From Anaerolineaceae bacterium (lineage in GTDB: Bacteria > Chloroflexota > Anaerolineae > Aggregatilineales > Phototrophicaceae), in assembly GCA_026708325.1 (NCBI GenBank), contig JAPOVC010000021.1:124001-188000 (forward strand): a stretch of 64,000 bases of DNA, given 5' to 3'. Under the pieces are notes generated by a model. That model worked only from the letters and a program-made list of their open reading frames with translations. It did not search any database and had not been told where the DNA came from. The first letter of the stretch is position 1. Every line of letters begins with the position of its first letter. This document shows, piece by piece, positions 35,524-44,184 of the stretch. Position numbers and translations under genes: made by a program.

Positions 35524-35687
35524 GAATGCGCTCTCCTTCCCCTCGCCAGGACAGCCATCCCCATGGATCTGGCCGCCCCGCAGGTAACCGGTCACGAAGC
35601 CAGAACAGGGCAGCAGACCCTGACACAAACACTTACAACCTTGGGTGGCCTCAGTGACTCAATTGGTGGATGCTGCACAGAGGGTTA

Positions 35688-35715
35688 ACTATACACCCAC
35701 CACGATGAATTGCAA
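35688..35715 (-). promoter_or_regulatory. Promoter for secreted paralog A
   Basis: On the minus strand TTGCAA (35715-35710) and TATAGT (35693-35688) with a 16-base spacer, about 165 bases before the GTG start. The remainder of the 427-base gap 35524-35950 holds the terminator of the upstream paralog and no further gene. Confidence 0.55.
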
Positions 35716-35894
35716 ATCGCTTTTCATGGACATGATCTGACGGCGCGACGGCCCGCGCCTGCAGACCCGCCGCAAAACGCGTCGGACCCCCTGGGTGGTC
35801 TGCAGCCTGCGCCCCACATGCGCTTCGTCAGGAGCAGGGGCCGGCCCGTCAGCGGCGAGAGCGACGCAGGGAGGCCGCCGGGCCACACCTGCAC

Positions 35895-35928
35895 AAAAAA
35901 AAGGCCGGCCCCGCAAGGGGACCGGCCT
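35895..35928 (-). terminator. Rho-independent terminator of secreted paralog B
   Basis: On the minus strand an 11-12 base GC stem (AGGCCGGTCCCC/GGGGCCGGCCT, one bulge, TTGC loop) is followed by eight T. It lies 23 bases after the stop at 35951. Confidence 0.9.
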
Positions 35929-35950
35929 GCCGGTCAGTGGCAGCTTCAGA

Positions 35951-37294
35951 CTACCACTGCACGTAGCGCACCGTATGGTGCTCGTCGATGGTGATGACGT
36001 AGGGCTTGTCGACGTCCGGCCCCTTGTCGGCGTAGTAGGTGCTGAGCGTCATCGTGCAGTCACCATCGTAGCTGACGGTATAGGCCTTGTTGGTGGCGAC
36101 GTTGGTGCCGCTGGCCAGATTGTTGTCGGCGGCGGCCTTCGCGCCGCAGAGACTGGAGGCGCTGGTGACGCTGACGAGCGATTGCACGCTGCTGTCCTGG
36201 TAAACGCCGTAGAGCGTGTAGGACGTGTAGTCGGCGTTGGCGCAGACCTTGATCGGGGCGCCGCCGTCAGTATTCAGGCAGGTCCCGCTGGTCCCGCCAT
36301 CGCCGCCATCGCCGTCGTCACCGTCACCACCAGGGGGCGAAGAACCCCAGAGGTTGGGGCAATTCACGTTCGGATCGGTGCAGTAATAGTAGACGACCGG
36401 GTGGCTGTCCACGTAGCGATTGGAACCACTCGGGGCCAGGGCGCGCAGGGTGATGCGAATGGCTTCCTCTTCCTGGAAATCGATCAGGTCCGCGCCAAAT
36501 TGAATGACTTCAGTGCTTTCCACCGCCTGAGCATCGGCCTCGGCCTGGGCCTGGGCCTGGAATTCGGCCTGGGCCTGACCGTTGCCCCGATTTTCTGTAC
36601 CGCTGGCCGAATTGCCATCCGAGTTGTCCGCCTGCCAGTTGTACCCCTGGGCGTTGGTGATGACCGAGCCTATCTCGGGAATGGAAATCGTAATGGTGCC
36701 GCCCCCGCCGCTGGTCTGGGCCTGGGCCTCCCCCTCTGCGGGCGGCTCGGGAGTCACGAGAGCGATGGTCGCACCCAGTGGCGGCGGCAAGGAGCGGATC
36801 AGGGTTCTGGGGTCGCGACACGATTCGTGGACCGGGTAGCAGAAGATCAGGCTGGGGCTGTCGCTGTAGGTCTCGTCATCAAGGGCGGCGAGGCTGGTCA
36901 GCGAGAAGGAGATGATGTCACCTGCCTGGTAACCCAGGTCCTGGGCGCCAATGCGGATGGTGCCGGCATCGGCGGGCGCGATCGTGTCTTCCTCGACGTC
37001 GCGCGTCGACTCGTTGGCCGCGATCCATTCCACGGATTCAGCGTTGTCAAACTGGCTCGTGTTGGAAGATGTGATGACAAAGTCGCCGGTTTCCGTGTCC
37101 ACACCATCTGTGGTGACGATGTTCGAATCAAGAGTCACGACCGGCGACTCCGGCACGGGCAGCGGCGTCTTGGGCACTGGCGTGGCCGTGGGCTCCGGAG
37201 TCGTTCCAGCACCCTGAGCCAGGGCGTGTCCCGTTGCTGCCAGCAACAACACAAGGATCAAACACAAGACGAAATGGCGCTTATCAGTGTTCAT
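35951..37294 (-). CDS. Secreted protein of unknown family, paralog B
   Basis: A protein of 447 residues from ATG 37294 (MNTDKRHFVLCLILVLLLAATGHALAQG, signal peptide) with GGGAAGG upstream; an earlier ATG at 37342 would add basic residues and is less likely. Same order as paralog A: Pro/Thr linker, beta-rich domain with LIFCYPVHESCRDPRTLIRSLPPP, Q/A/E-rich linker (QAQAEFQAQAQAEADAQA), NRYVDSHPVVYYYC, Gly/Asp-rich spacer and the YTLYGVYQDSS...YYADKGPDVDKPYVITI...VRYVQW tail. Separated from paralog A by its own terminator, so the two are expressed independently. Confidence 0.8.
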   Translation of the reverse strand: MNTDKRHFVLCLILVLLLAATGHALAQGAGTTPEPTATPVPKTPLPVPESPVVTLDSNIVTTDGVDTETGDFVITSSNTSQFDNAESVEWIAANESTRDVEEDTIAPADAGTIRIGAQDLGYQAGDIISFSLTSLAALDDETYSDSPSLIFCYPVHESCRDPRTLIRSLPPPLGATIALVTPEPPAEGEAQAQTSGGGGTITISIPEIGSVITNAQGYNWQADNSDGNSASGTENRGNGQAQAEFQAQAQAEADAQAVESTEVIQFGADLIDFQEEEAIRITLRALAPSGSNRYVDSHPVVYYYCTDPNVNCPNLWGSSPPGGDGDDGDGGDGGTSGTCLNTDGGAPIKVCANADYTSYTLYGVYQDSSVQSLVSVTSASSLCGAKAAADNNLASGTNVATNKAYTVSYDGDCTMTLSTYYADKGPDVDKPYVITIDEHHTVRYVQW

Positions 37295-37574
37295 GAGTGA
37301 CCTTCCCAACCTTAATGTGGCTGTCCGTGCGGTCATAAGCATACGTTAACTCGCCAAACTTCGCCAGCGCAAAACCAACACATACTTCGCGCCCCTGTCA
37401 GCGTTTCGCCGACAACGCAGGGACTTTCTTACACCCTGCGGCGTTGAAGTGTCAGCACGTCCTCACACTATAGCGTTTCCCGACTGTGTCGCAAACTCTC
37501 GCCCTGTTAGAAATATCCCGCTTCCCGTCGCCCCGCCTCATTCAGGAATCGCCCGGGGGGGCTGCCGGCGCAGT

Positions 37575-37603
37575 TTGCGTGGCCAGGAAAACTGTGTTAC
37601 AGT
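37575..37603 (+). promoter_or_regulatory. Promoter of the LacI-type regulator
   Basis: TTGCGT (37575-37580) and TACAGT (37598-37603) with a 17-base spacer. The 346-base gap 37295-37640 otherwise holds the upstream region of the divergent secreted gene and no ORF worth calling. Confidence 0.5.
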
Positions 37604-37616
37604 CCTGCGCAGGTAG

Positions 37617-37630
37617 CGAAATCGTTTTCG
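37617..37630 (+). promoter_or_regulatory. LacI-family operator candidate
   Basis: CGAAATCGTTTTCG is a 14-base near-palindrome with the central CG typical of LacI/GalR operators; only the pair next to the centre mismatches. It lies just downstream of the predicted -10 and 10 bases before the regulator GTG, a position fit for autorepression. Confidence 0.6.
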
Positions 37631-37640
37631 GAAGCGCCCT

Positions 37641-38636
37641 GTGCCTACCTCGCTCACGGACATAGCGCGGCGGCTGGAACTCTCCCCTTCCACCGTCTCC
37701 AAGGCCCTCAACGGCTATCGCGACGTCTCCAGTGATACGCGCGAACTGGTGCTGCGCGCCGCTCTTGAACTCGATTACCAGCCCAGCAGCGCCGCGCGCG
37801 ACCTGCGTCGCGGCCGCACCGACCGCATCGGCCTCTTCCTTAACACGGCCCTCGAATACGTCGTCGATTACCTGTCCGGCATCATCCCCGGCGCCGTTCG
37901 CTGCTCGCAGGAATGCGGCAAACGACTGCTCATCTACACCCTGACGGACAACGACCCCGGCCAGTTGCTGCAGGTCTGCCGCGCCGGTGAAATTGACGGC
38001 GTCATCCTTTTCTCCACCCACTACGACAGCCACACCATCGAGGCCCTGCTGCAAGACGATTTCCCCTTCGTCGTCATGGGTCGTTACATCCCCGATGATC
38101 GCGTCTCCTGCGTCGTGCCCGACTACTACGACGGCACGCGCCAAATCATGGACCATTTGCTGGCTGCGGGGCATCGACGCATCGCCTTCATGACACGCCC
38201 GGAACTGACCACCGCCAACGAGGCCCGCCTGCAGGGCTATCTCGATGCGCTGGCCGCGGCAGAAATCGGGTGGGACGATCGACTCATCGTCGAGACGCGC
38301 CTCGAACCCGACAGCGGCGTCGCGCCCACCCGTCAGTTGCTGGCCCTGACGCCGTATCCCTCGGCCATCGTTGCCGCCCACGATCTGGTGGCCGTGGACG
38401 TGATCAATACCTTGCAGACGGCCGGTCTGCGCGTCCCGCAGGACGTGGCCGTCACCGGTTTCGACGGCCTGCGCGCCGGTTTCCGCACCCTGCCGCACAT
38501 CAGCACCGTGCAACAGCCCCTGGAGCGCATCGGCGAACGCGTCGTCGAACTGGTCAACCGTCGTTTGAACGAGCCCGCCGCCCCGGCCGTGCAGGAGACC
38601 CTGCCGGTGCAACTGGTGCTGCGTGGTTCCGCCTGA
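37641..38636 (+). CDS. LacI family transcriptional regulator
   Basis: A protein of 331 residues from GTG 37641. N-terminal helix-turn-helix: SLTDIARRLELSPSTVSKALNGYRDVSSDTRELVLRAALELDYQPS, with the minor-groove hinge segment SSAARDLRRGRT. The rest is a periplasmic-binding-protein-like sugar sensor (IGLFLNTALEYVVDYLSGIIPG, PSAIVAAHDLVAVDVINTLQTAGLRVPQDVAVTGFDG). It opens the plus-strand importer/SnoaL island and likely regulates it in answer to the imported compound. Confidence 0.93.
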   Translation: MPTSLTDIARRLELSPSTVSKALNGYRDVSSDTRELVLRAALELDYQPSSAARDLRRGRTDRIGLFLNTALEYVVDYLSGIIPGAVRCSQECGKRLLIYTLTDNDPGQLLQVCRAGEIDGVILFSTHYDSHTIEALLQDDFPFVVMGRYIPDDRVSCVVPDYYDGTRQIMDHLLAAGHRRIAFMTRPELTTANEARLQGYLDALAAAEIGWDDRLIVETRLEPDSGVAPTRQLLALTPYPSAIVAAHDLVAVDVINTLQTAGLRVPQDVAVTGFDGLRAGFRTLPHISTVQQPLERIGERVVELVNRRLNEPAAPAVQETLPVQLVLRGSA

Positions 38637-38659
38637 GCATGCCGCAGCAAGGAGGCCCC

Positions 38660-39751
38660 ATGAGCGAGAGAGAAGAGGCGACGGCCGCGCAGGAGAGCGG
38701 CATCACCCTGCAGGACAAGGTGGATATCCGCTATCAGCGCGACGCCAACGGGCGGCCGCGCCAGGGCATGCAGGGCTTCAACCCCCGCTATGAGGATTTC
38801 GTGGACTACATCATCGGCATCACCCACGAAATCTGGGAAGAAAAGGCCATCGGCAAGCTCTACGACTATTACGCCAACACCATCCGCCTGCACACCTCGG
38901 ATGGCACCAGTTACGGCCGTGAGGCGGTCTTCGCAGCCACCCTCGGCACCCTCGCCGCCTACCCCGACCGCCGACTCTATGGAGACGAGGTCATCTGGGA
39001 TGGCGACGATGAACAGGGCTACTACTCCTCGCACCGCCTGGTGCATACGGGCACCAACCGCGGCTGGTCGCTCTACGGCCCGCCGACCAACAACCGCGTG
39101 CGCTACTACGCCATCGCCGATTGCCTCTGCCGCCGCAACATGGTGGTTGAGGAGTGGCTGCTGCGCGACGAACTGACCCTGGTGCATCAGCTGGGCCTGG
39201 ATCCGGTAAAGACGGCGCGCGCCATGGCCTGCGCCGAGCCCCCGCAACAGCATGCCGCCGACATTGAGCGCGGCACCGGCCAGTTGCCGCCGCCCGCCCT
39301 GGCGGAGCCGCAAGGCCCCTTCGACCCCGCCGACTTCGCCCGTCGCGCCATGCAAGAGATCTGGAACTGGCGCCTGCTCAACAAGGTGCGCGAGTACCAT
39401 GCGGAGACCCTGCGCGCCGAAGGGCCTTCGCTGCGGCGCATGCACGGCCACAACGAGTACCAGGGCTACGCGCTGGCCCTGCTGGCGCCCTTCCCGGACC
39501 TGGCCTTCAATATCGAGCGCAGCACCTGCTGCGGCGATGCGGAGAAGGGCTGGCGCGTGGCCCTGCGCTGGCGCATGCAGGGCACGCACAGCGGTTTCGG
39601 CAACTACGGCGAACCCTCCGGCCAACGCATCAACATCCTCGGCATCAGCCACATGCTCATTAAGGACGGGCGCATTCAGCAGGAGTGGATGCTCTTCGAC
39701 GAATTTGCGCTGCTCAAACAGATACACCGCCCGCAGGAAACAGGGAGTTAG
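38660..39751 (+). CDS. Double NTF2/SnoaL-like protein, gene 1 of the island
   Basis: A protein of 363 residues with AAGGAGG 7 bases before ATG 38660. Two NTF2-like halves: about 30-165 (VDYIIGITHEIWEEKAIGKLYDYYANTIRLHTSDGTSYGREAVFAATLGTLAAYPDRRLYGDEVIWDGD) and about 220-355 (RRAMQEIWNWRLLNKVREYHAETLRAEGPSLRRMHGHNEYQGYALALLAPFPDLAF). SnoaL-like proteins are small cone-shaped enzymes or binding proteins (cyclases, hydrolases). It lies between the LacI gene and a sugar-binding protein. Reaction unknown. Confidence 0.8.
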   Translation: MSEREEATAAQESGITLQDKVDIRYQRDANGRPRQGMQGFNPRYEDFVDYIIGITHEIWEEKAIGKLYDYYANTIRLHTSDGTSYGREAVFAATLGTLAAYPDRRLYGDEVIWDGDDEQGYYSSHRLVHTGTNRGWSLYGPPTNNRVRYYAIADCLCRRNMVVEEWLLRDELTLVHQLGLDPVKTARAMACAEPPQQHAADIERGTGQLPPPALAEPQGPFDPADFARRAMQEIWNWRLLNKVREYHAETLRAEGPSLRRMHGHNEYQGYALALLAPFPDLAFNIERSTCCGDAEKGWRVALRWRMQGTHSGFGNYGEPSGQRINILGISHMLIKDGRIQQEWMLFDEFALLKQIHRPQETGS

Positions 39752-39801
39752 CGGAGTGCGCGCTCCGTATTCGTATTGATCGCTCGGGAGCAAGGAGACA
39801 C

Positions 39802-41112
39802 ATGATGTATCGACAGAAACTGTTCATTGTTGCGTTGCTGGCCCTGGTCACAGGCCTGGTCGCCGCTCCGGGCGCCTTCGCCCAGGAAGCCGGGGTCTGC
39901 AATGTCGAGGCGCCGGCCGAACCGGTAGAACTCAACATGATTGGCTGGAGCTTCCCGATCGCCGACTTTTACGCGGCCGAACTGGAAGGCTGCAGTGCGG
40001 TGGAGAACCTCACGGTTAACGCCAGCCTGCTCTCGTCCTCGGACGTGCAGGAACAGGTGAATCTGGCGTTGTCGACCGGCGGCGATTCGCCCTACGACAT
40101 CATGCACGCGGCCAACGGCCAGGTGTCTGACTGGGGCGGCAAGGGCTGGCTGATGCCCCTCAACGACCTCATCGACAAGTACCGTGACGAGTATGATCTT
40201 GACGACATCCCGGCCGTGATCTGGGAAGGCGGCACCCTGGATGGCAACATCTACGGTGTGCCGATCATCGGCAATACGCTGCACCTCTTCTATCGCAGCG
40301 ACGTGCTCGCCGAGATGGGCATGGAAGCGCCGGAGACCTACGCGGACGTCATCGCCTTCTGCGACGCCGTCGGCATGGACAACATGGACTGGGACGCGCC
40401 CTTCGGTATGGACCTGTCCCGCGCCCGCGGCTGGGAACTGGAGTTCTTCATGGTGCTGGGCGCCCTGGGCGGCACCTACATCGGGGAAGGCAACCAGCCC
40501 GCCTTCAACGGCCCGGAAGGTGTACAGGCCCTTGAACTGATGGTGGACGTCTACAACGCCTGCCTCGGTGATGCCGCCTCCTCGCTGAGCAACAACGGCA
40601 TGGAGACCGGCATGCACCAGGGCGTGCTGCCCATGGTCAAGCTCTGGGCCAGCCGCGCCGCCGGCATGAGCAACCCGGACAACACCGATCTCACGGACGT
40701 CATCGACTTCGCTCCGGCGCCGCGCGTGGTGGAGGGTGGCCCGCGCGCCGGATCGGCCTGGAACGACTTTTTCTTCATTCCGGCCAACACCACCAACGAC
40801 CCGGACCTGATCTTCCGCGTCATCATGGAAGCGGCCGATGCCGCCTCGCAGCAGCAGGCGGCCGTGCTGGGCATCCCCTCGCGCGTGTCGGCTTCTGATT
40901 TCGGCGGCAAGTATCTGCCGGCGGCCAACGCGACCCTGGCCGAGAGCGTCGGCAACTACGCCAAGAACCCGGCCGTCAACATCGCCATCACCAAGCTGAG
41001 TGAATTCCTGCCGCTGACGGCGACCGGTGAAATGACCCCGGCCGAGGCGCTGGATGCCGCCGCCGCCGCCTACGTCGAGGAAGCGACTGCCCAGGGCTTT
41101 ATCGAGGGTTAG
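39802..41112 (+). CDS. Extracellular sugar-binding protein 1 of the island
   Basis: A protein of 436 residues; Sec signal 1-28 (KLFIVALLALVTGLVAAPGAFAQ). Body of solute-binding family 1: PVELNMIGWSFPIADFYAAELEGC, SPYDIMHAANGQVSDWGGKGWLMPLNDLIDKY, DGNIYGVPIIGNTLHLFYRSDVLAEMGMEAPETYADV. Paralog of the binding protein at 44185-45474 with two conserved cysteines near the N-terminus. AAGGAGA upstream. A strong hairpin follows before the permeases, typical for making more binding protein than permease. Confidence 0.92.
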   Translation: MMYRQKLFIVALLALVTGLVAAPGAFAQEAGVCNVEAPAEPVELNMIGWSFPIADFYAAELEGCSAVENLTVNASLLSSSDVQEQVNLALSTGGDSPYDIMHAANGQVSDWGGKGWLMPLNDLIDKYRDEYDLDDIPAVIWEGGTLDGNIYGVPIIGNTLHLFYRSDVLAEMGMEAPETYADVIAFCDAVGMDNMDWDAPFGMDLSRARGWELEFFMVLGALGGTYIGEGNQPAFNGPEGVQALELMVDVYNACLGDAASSLSNNGMETGMHQGVLPMVKLWASRAAGMSNPDNTDLTDVIDFAPAPRVVEGGPRAGSAWNDFFFIPANTTNDPDLIFRVIMEAADAASQQQAAVLGIPSRVSASDFGGKYLPAANATLAESVGNYAKNPAVNIAITKLSEFLPLTATGEMTPAEALDAAAAAYVEEATAQGFIEG

Positions 41113-41127
41113 CAGCGACCATCACCC

Positions 41128-41159
41128 GGGCGGGAAGGCGCACAGCCGCCTTCCCGCCC
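41128..41159 (+). terminator. Strong hairpin after binding protein 1
   Basis: A perfect 13-base stem (GGGCGGGAAGGCG/CGCCTTCCCGCCC) with a 6-base loop, 15 bases after the stop. No T-run follows, so it probably stabilises upstream mRNA or partly attenuates rather than ends transcription. Confidence 0.6.
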
Positions 41160-41189
41160 CCGCAGCAGCAGGCAGAGACTCGCAGGCCC

Positions 41190-42053
41190 ATGGACCGTCG
41201 CATCTTTCTCGGCTTTGCCGCCCCCAGCATGGTGATCATGACCCTGTTGATGGTCGTTCCCCTGGCCATGGCCATCTGGCTGGGCATGCACTTTATGACC
41301 TACGACAACGTGCTGGAACCGCAGTGGGTCGGATTGCGCAACTATGGCGACGCGCTCGGCGACGAGCGCTTCTGGCAGTCCGTCACCTTCACCGCCATTT
41401 ACATCGCCGTGGTCGTGCCGTCATGGATCGTCATCGGCTTTGTCGTAGCCCTTTTGCTGGACCAGGTGACCGGCCTGGCGCGCGGCGTCTACCTGTCCGT
41501 TTTCCTCCTGCCCTTCATCATCGTGCCCGTCGTCGGCACCATCATGTTTCGTCAACTCTTTGAACCTTCCGGGCTGTTGCGCTGGGTCTACCAGGAACTG
41601 TTCAACGAGCGCTTCCGTTACACAGAGCAGACCGTCAAGTCCCTCGTTCTGATTCACGGTATCTGGCACGTCACGCCCTTCACCCTGGTCGTCTACTTCG
41701 CCGGTCTGCAGACCCTGCCCCAGGACCTGATGGAAGCCTCCGGCATCGACGGCGCCAGTCGCCTTCAGAAGATTCGCCACATCGTCATCCCGCACGTGCG
41801 CTCGCTCACCCTGTTCATCCTGCTCTTCAGCATCATGGATTCCTACCGCGTCTTTGACAGCGTCTACGTGTTGACGGAATTGAACCCGCTCTACAAGGCC
41901 AACACCATCATGACCTACACCTTTCAGACGGCGACGCAACTGGAACGCCTTGGCAAGGCCAATGCCATGGCCGTCCTCACCGTCATCGGCATTATGGTGG
42001 TGCTCATCCCCAATCTCTACCTGTCCTGGAAAGAACAGATTGCGGAGCGCTAG
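41190..42053 (+). CDS. Sugar ABC permease (MalF type), importer 1
   Basis: A 287-residue inner-membrane protein with six helices, beginning FLGFAAPSMVIMTLLMVVPLAMAIWLGMHFM. EAA loop: QDLMEASGIDGASRLQKIRHIVIPHVR. Pairs with the following MalG-type permease, 3 bases downstream. It is paralogous to the gene at 46565. Confidence 0.92.
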   Translation: MDRRIFLGFAAPSMVIMTLLMVVPLAMAIWLGMHFMTYDNVLEPQWVGLRNYGDALGDERFWQSVTFTAIYIAVVVPSWIVIGFVVALLLDQVTGLARGVYLSVFLLPFIIVPVVGTIMFRQLFEPSGLLRWVYQELFNERFRYTEQTVKSLVLIHGIWHVTPFTLVVYFAGLQTLPQDLMEASGIDGASRLQKIRHIVIPHVRSLTLFILLFSIMDSYRVFDSVYVLTELNPLYKANTIMTYTFQTATQLERLGKANAMAVLTVIGIMVVLIPNLYLSWKEQIAER

Positions 42054-42056
42054 GCG

Positions 42057-43061
42057 ATGGACCCCGTGACCAGCCGCCCCGGCCGCCTCCTGATTCATGC
42101 TTTCCTGTTGATTTTCGCCATCTACAGTTTCGTGCCCTTCTTGTGGACGACCCTGCAATCCATCAAAAAGCTCAAGGACGCCAGTTCGCGCACCCCGAAA
42201 TTCCTCTTCACACCCTCGCTGGAAAACTATGAGGAACTCTGGCTGCGCTCGACGCCGGACAATCCGGAAGCCCTCGCCTTTCTGTTTTTGCTGGCTCTGC
42301 TGATTCTGCTCTGTATGCTGCTCTTCGCCCAATACATCCCCTTGCGCCGCAGCATCGTGTACGGCGCTGCGACCCTCGGTTTTATCGCGCTGCTCTGGAT
42401 GATGCCCCGACTGCTGCATACGGCGCGTTTTTACGATTACTTCATCAATACCCTGGTCGTCACCGGCGGCACCATCCTCGTCTCGATCAGCATCGGCTGT
42501 CTGGCGGGTTACGCCCTCGCCCGCTACGCCGGCCTGCTGGGCGTGGTGGTGCTGATCGCGGCGCTGGCCTTCCGCGCCCTGCCGCGCCTCGCCTACGTCC
42601 TGCCCTATTACTGGATCGGCAGCGCGCTCAACCTCATCGACTCCCACATCCTCGTCATCGTCACCCTCGTCGCCGTCAACCAGCCCTTCACCATCTGGAT
42701 GCTGCGCAGCTTCTTCATGGAGATTCCGAAGGACCTGGAGGAATCGGCCATGGTCGACGGCGCCGGGCGTCTCGTCGCCTTCCTGCGTGTCATCATCCCG
42801 GTCATGTGGCCGGGAATCGTCGCCACTGCGCTCTTCACCCTGCTGCTGGCCTACAACGAGTTCCTGCTGGTTCGTATATTGACCCAGACCAACTGGACCC
42901 TGCCGGTGGCCATCTCGCGCTTCACCGGCGGCGAGGACCCGCGCCACCTGACCCTGGCGGCCGCGGCCTCGGTGTCGGCCACAATCCCCATCGTCATCGT
43001 CATCCTCTTTTTCCAGAAGCAACTGGTCAAGGGACTGGCGGCCGGCGCGGTGAAGGGTTAG
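42057..43061 (+). CDS. Sugar ABC permease (MalG type) with extra membrane segments, importer 1
   Basis: A 334-residue permease, longer than the usual 270-290. After the first helix (LIHAFLLIFAIYSFVPFLWTTLQSIKK) comes an insert with two extra hydrophobic segments (ALAFLFLLALLILLCMLLFAQYIPL, IVYGAATLGFIALLWMM) before the standard core (FINTLVVTGGTILVSISIGCLAGYALAR). EAA loop: KDLEESAMVDGAGRLVAFLRVIIPVMWP; ends GAVKG. The sister gene at 47431 has an even larger insert at the same place. Confidence 0.92.
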   Translation: MDPVTSRPGRLLIHAFLLIFAIYSFVPFLWTTLQSIKKLKDASSRTPKFLFTPSLENYEELWLRSTPDNPEALAFLFLLALLILLCMLLFAQYIPLRRSIVYGAATLGFIALLWMMPRLLHTARFYDYFINTLVVTGGTILVSISIGCLAGYALARYAGLLGVVVLIAALAFRALPRLAYVLPYYWIGSALNLIDSHILVIVTLVAVNQPFTIWMLRSFFMEIPKDLEESAMVDGAGRLVAFLRVIIPVMWPGIVATALFTLLLAYNEFLLVRILTQTNWTLPVAISRFTGGEDPRHLTLAAAASVSATIPIVIVILFFQKQLVKGLAAGAVKG

Positions 43062-43068
43062 GGGTTAC

Positions 43069-44067
43069 ATGGGAGATCGCCTGGCGCAGGCCAAACAGAT
43101 GGTGTGGGACTTCGCGCAAGCCCGCGAAGAGGGTCCCGCCGCGCGTCGCGATCTGGCCCGCACCCTCGCGCCAGACCTTGAGTGGCACGGCATCCAGCCC
43201 CTGCGTACGCTGGCAGGCCGCGACGCCTTTCTGGAGCGCTTTCTGCAGCCCCTCTACCGCGCCTTCCCGGACTGGCAGCGCCGACCCTACCTCTTCCTCG
43301 GCGGCGAATTCGAGGGCAACGTCTGGGTCGCCGCCATGGGCGACGCCATCGGCAGCTTCGTGGACGCGTGGCGTCTGACGCCGGACCTCGTCATCGCGCC
43401 GACGGGTTTCAGCCTGCGCACGCGCTACGGCGAGTTCTGTCGCGTGGAGGGCGGCCGCATCGTCGAAATGCGTTACCTGATGGACCTGCCCGCCCTGCTG
43501 CTGCAGGCCGGTATCGACCTGATCCCGCCTGGCGCCGCGCACGAGGTCTGGCCGCCCGGCCCGGCCACCGGCGACGGTCTCGACCATGCCGCTCGCGACC
43601 CCGCCGAGTCGGCCAGGACCCTGGCGCTGGTCGAGGCGATGATCTTCGGCGGCCTCAACAAGTACGACGGCCACGACCCCGACAGCCAGGACCTGGTGGA
43701 ATACTGGCATCCGCAGATGACCTGGCACGGGCCGCGCGGCACGGGTTCCTCGCTGGACCTCGACGAGTTCCGCCACCTGGCCCAGGCGCCCATCTTGCGC
43801 ATGACGCCGGACCGCGTGGGCGTGGGCCATCGCGCGCGCATCGCCGAGGGCCACTTCGCCGCCTCCACCGGCTGGCCCGCCTCGGTGGGCACCATGACCG
43901 GGGACTTCCTCGACTGGCCCGCCAGCGGCCGCGAGATGCGCCTGAACGTCATGGACTTCTGGCGCCGTGAAGGCGACATGCTGCGCGAGGACTGGGTGAT
44001 CATCGACATGATAGACGCCGCCGCCCAGGCCGGCGTCGACGTCTGGCGCAAGGCCGGCCTGCGATGA
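43069..44067 (+). CDS. Double NTF2/SnoaL-like protein, gene 2
   Basis: A protein of 332 residues with two SnoaL-like halves. First: ARTLAPDLEWHGIQPLRTLAGRDAFLERFLQPLYRAFPDWQRRPYLFLGGEFEGNVWVAAMGDAIG. Second: about 190-325, with QMTWHGPRGTGSSLDLDEFRHLAQAPILRMTPDRVG and DFLDWPASGREMRLNVMDFWRREGDMLREDWVIIDMID. The W-[YH]-GP-x-G-x-G motif is shared by the other island members. It begins 7 bases after the permease stop, so cotranscription is near certain. Confidence 0.8.
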   Translation: MGDRLAQAKQMVWDFAQAREEGPAARRDLARTLAPDLEWHGIQPLRTLAGRDAFLERFLQPLYRAFPDWQRRPYLFLGGEFEGNVWVAAMGDAIGSFVDAWRLTPDLVIAPTGFSLRTRYGEFCRVEGGRIVEMRYLMDLPALLLQAGIDLIPPGAAHEVWPPGPATGDGLDHAARDPAESARTLALVEAMIFGGLNKYDGHDPDSQDLVEYWHPQMTWHGPRGTGSSLDLDEFRHLAQAPILRMTPDRVGVGHRARIAEGHFAASTGWPASVGTMTGDFLDWPASGREMRLNVMDFWRREGDMLREDWVIIDMIDAAAQAGVDVWRKAGLR

Positions 44068-44120
44068 ATCGCCCGTTGGTCGCCGCTGAGCCTCACCACC
44101 CCTTTTCGCAAAATGGCGAC

Positions 44121-44144
44121 CGTCCCCCTGGGGACGCGCCTTTT
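44121..44144 (+). terminator. Weak terminator/hairpin between the two importers
   Basis: CGTCCCC/GGGGACG stem with a tight loop, followed by CGCC and four T. It lies 54 bases after the SnoaL gene 2 stop and 41 bases before binding protein 2, so it may partly separate the two importer units. Confidence 0.4.
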
Positions 44145-44184
44145 GTATCGTTTCATTTACCGTTGTGACAGAGAGGACTCTCAC

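Noticed and set aside
41421-43022. 533-codon minus-strand frame opposite the importer 1 permeases
   Set aside because: Asp/Glu/Gln/His-rich shadow typical of the strand opposite membrane proteins; no start signal or domain.
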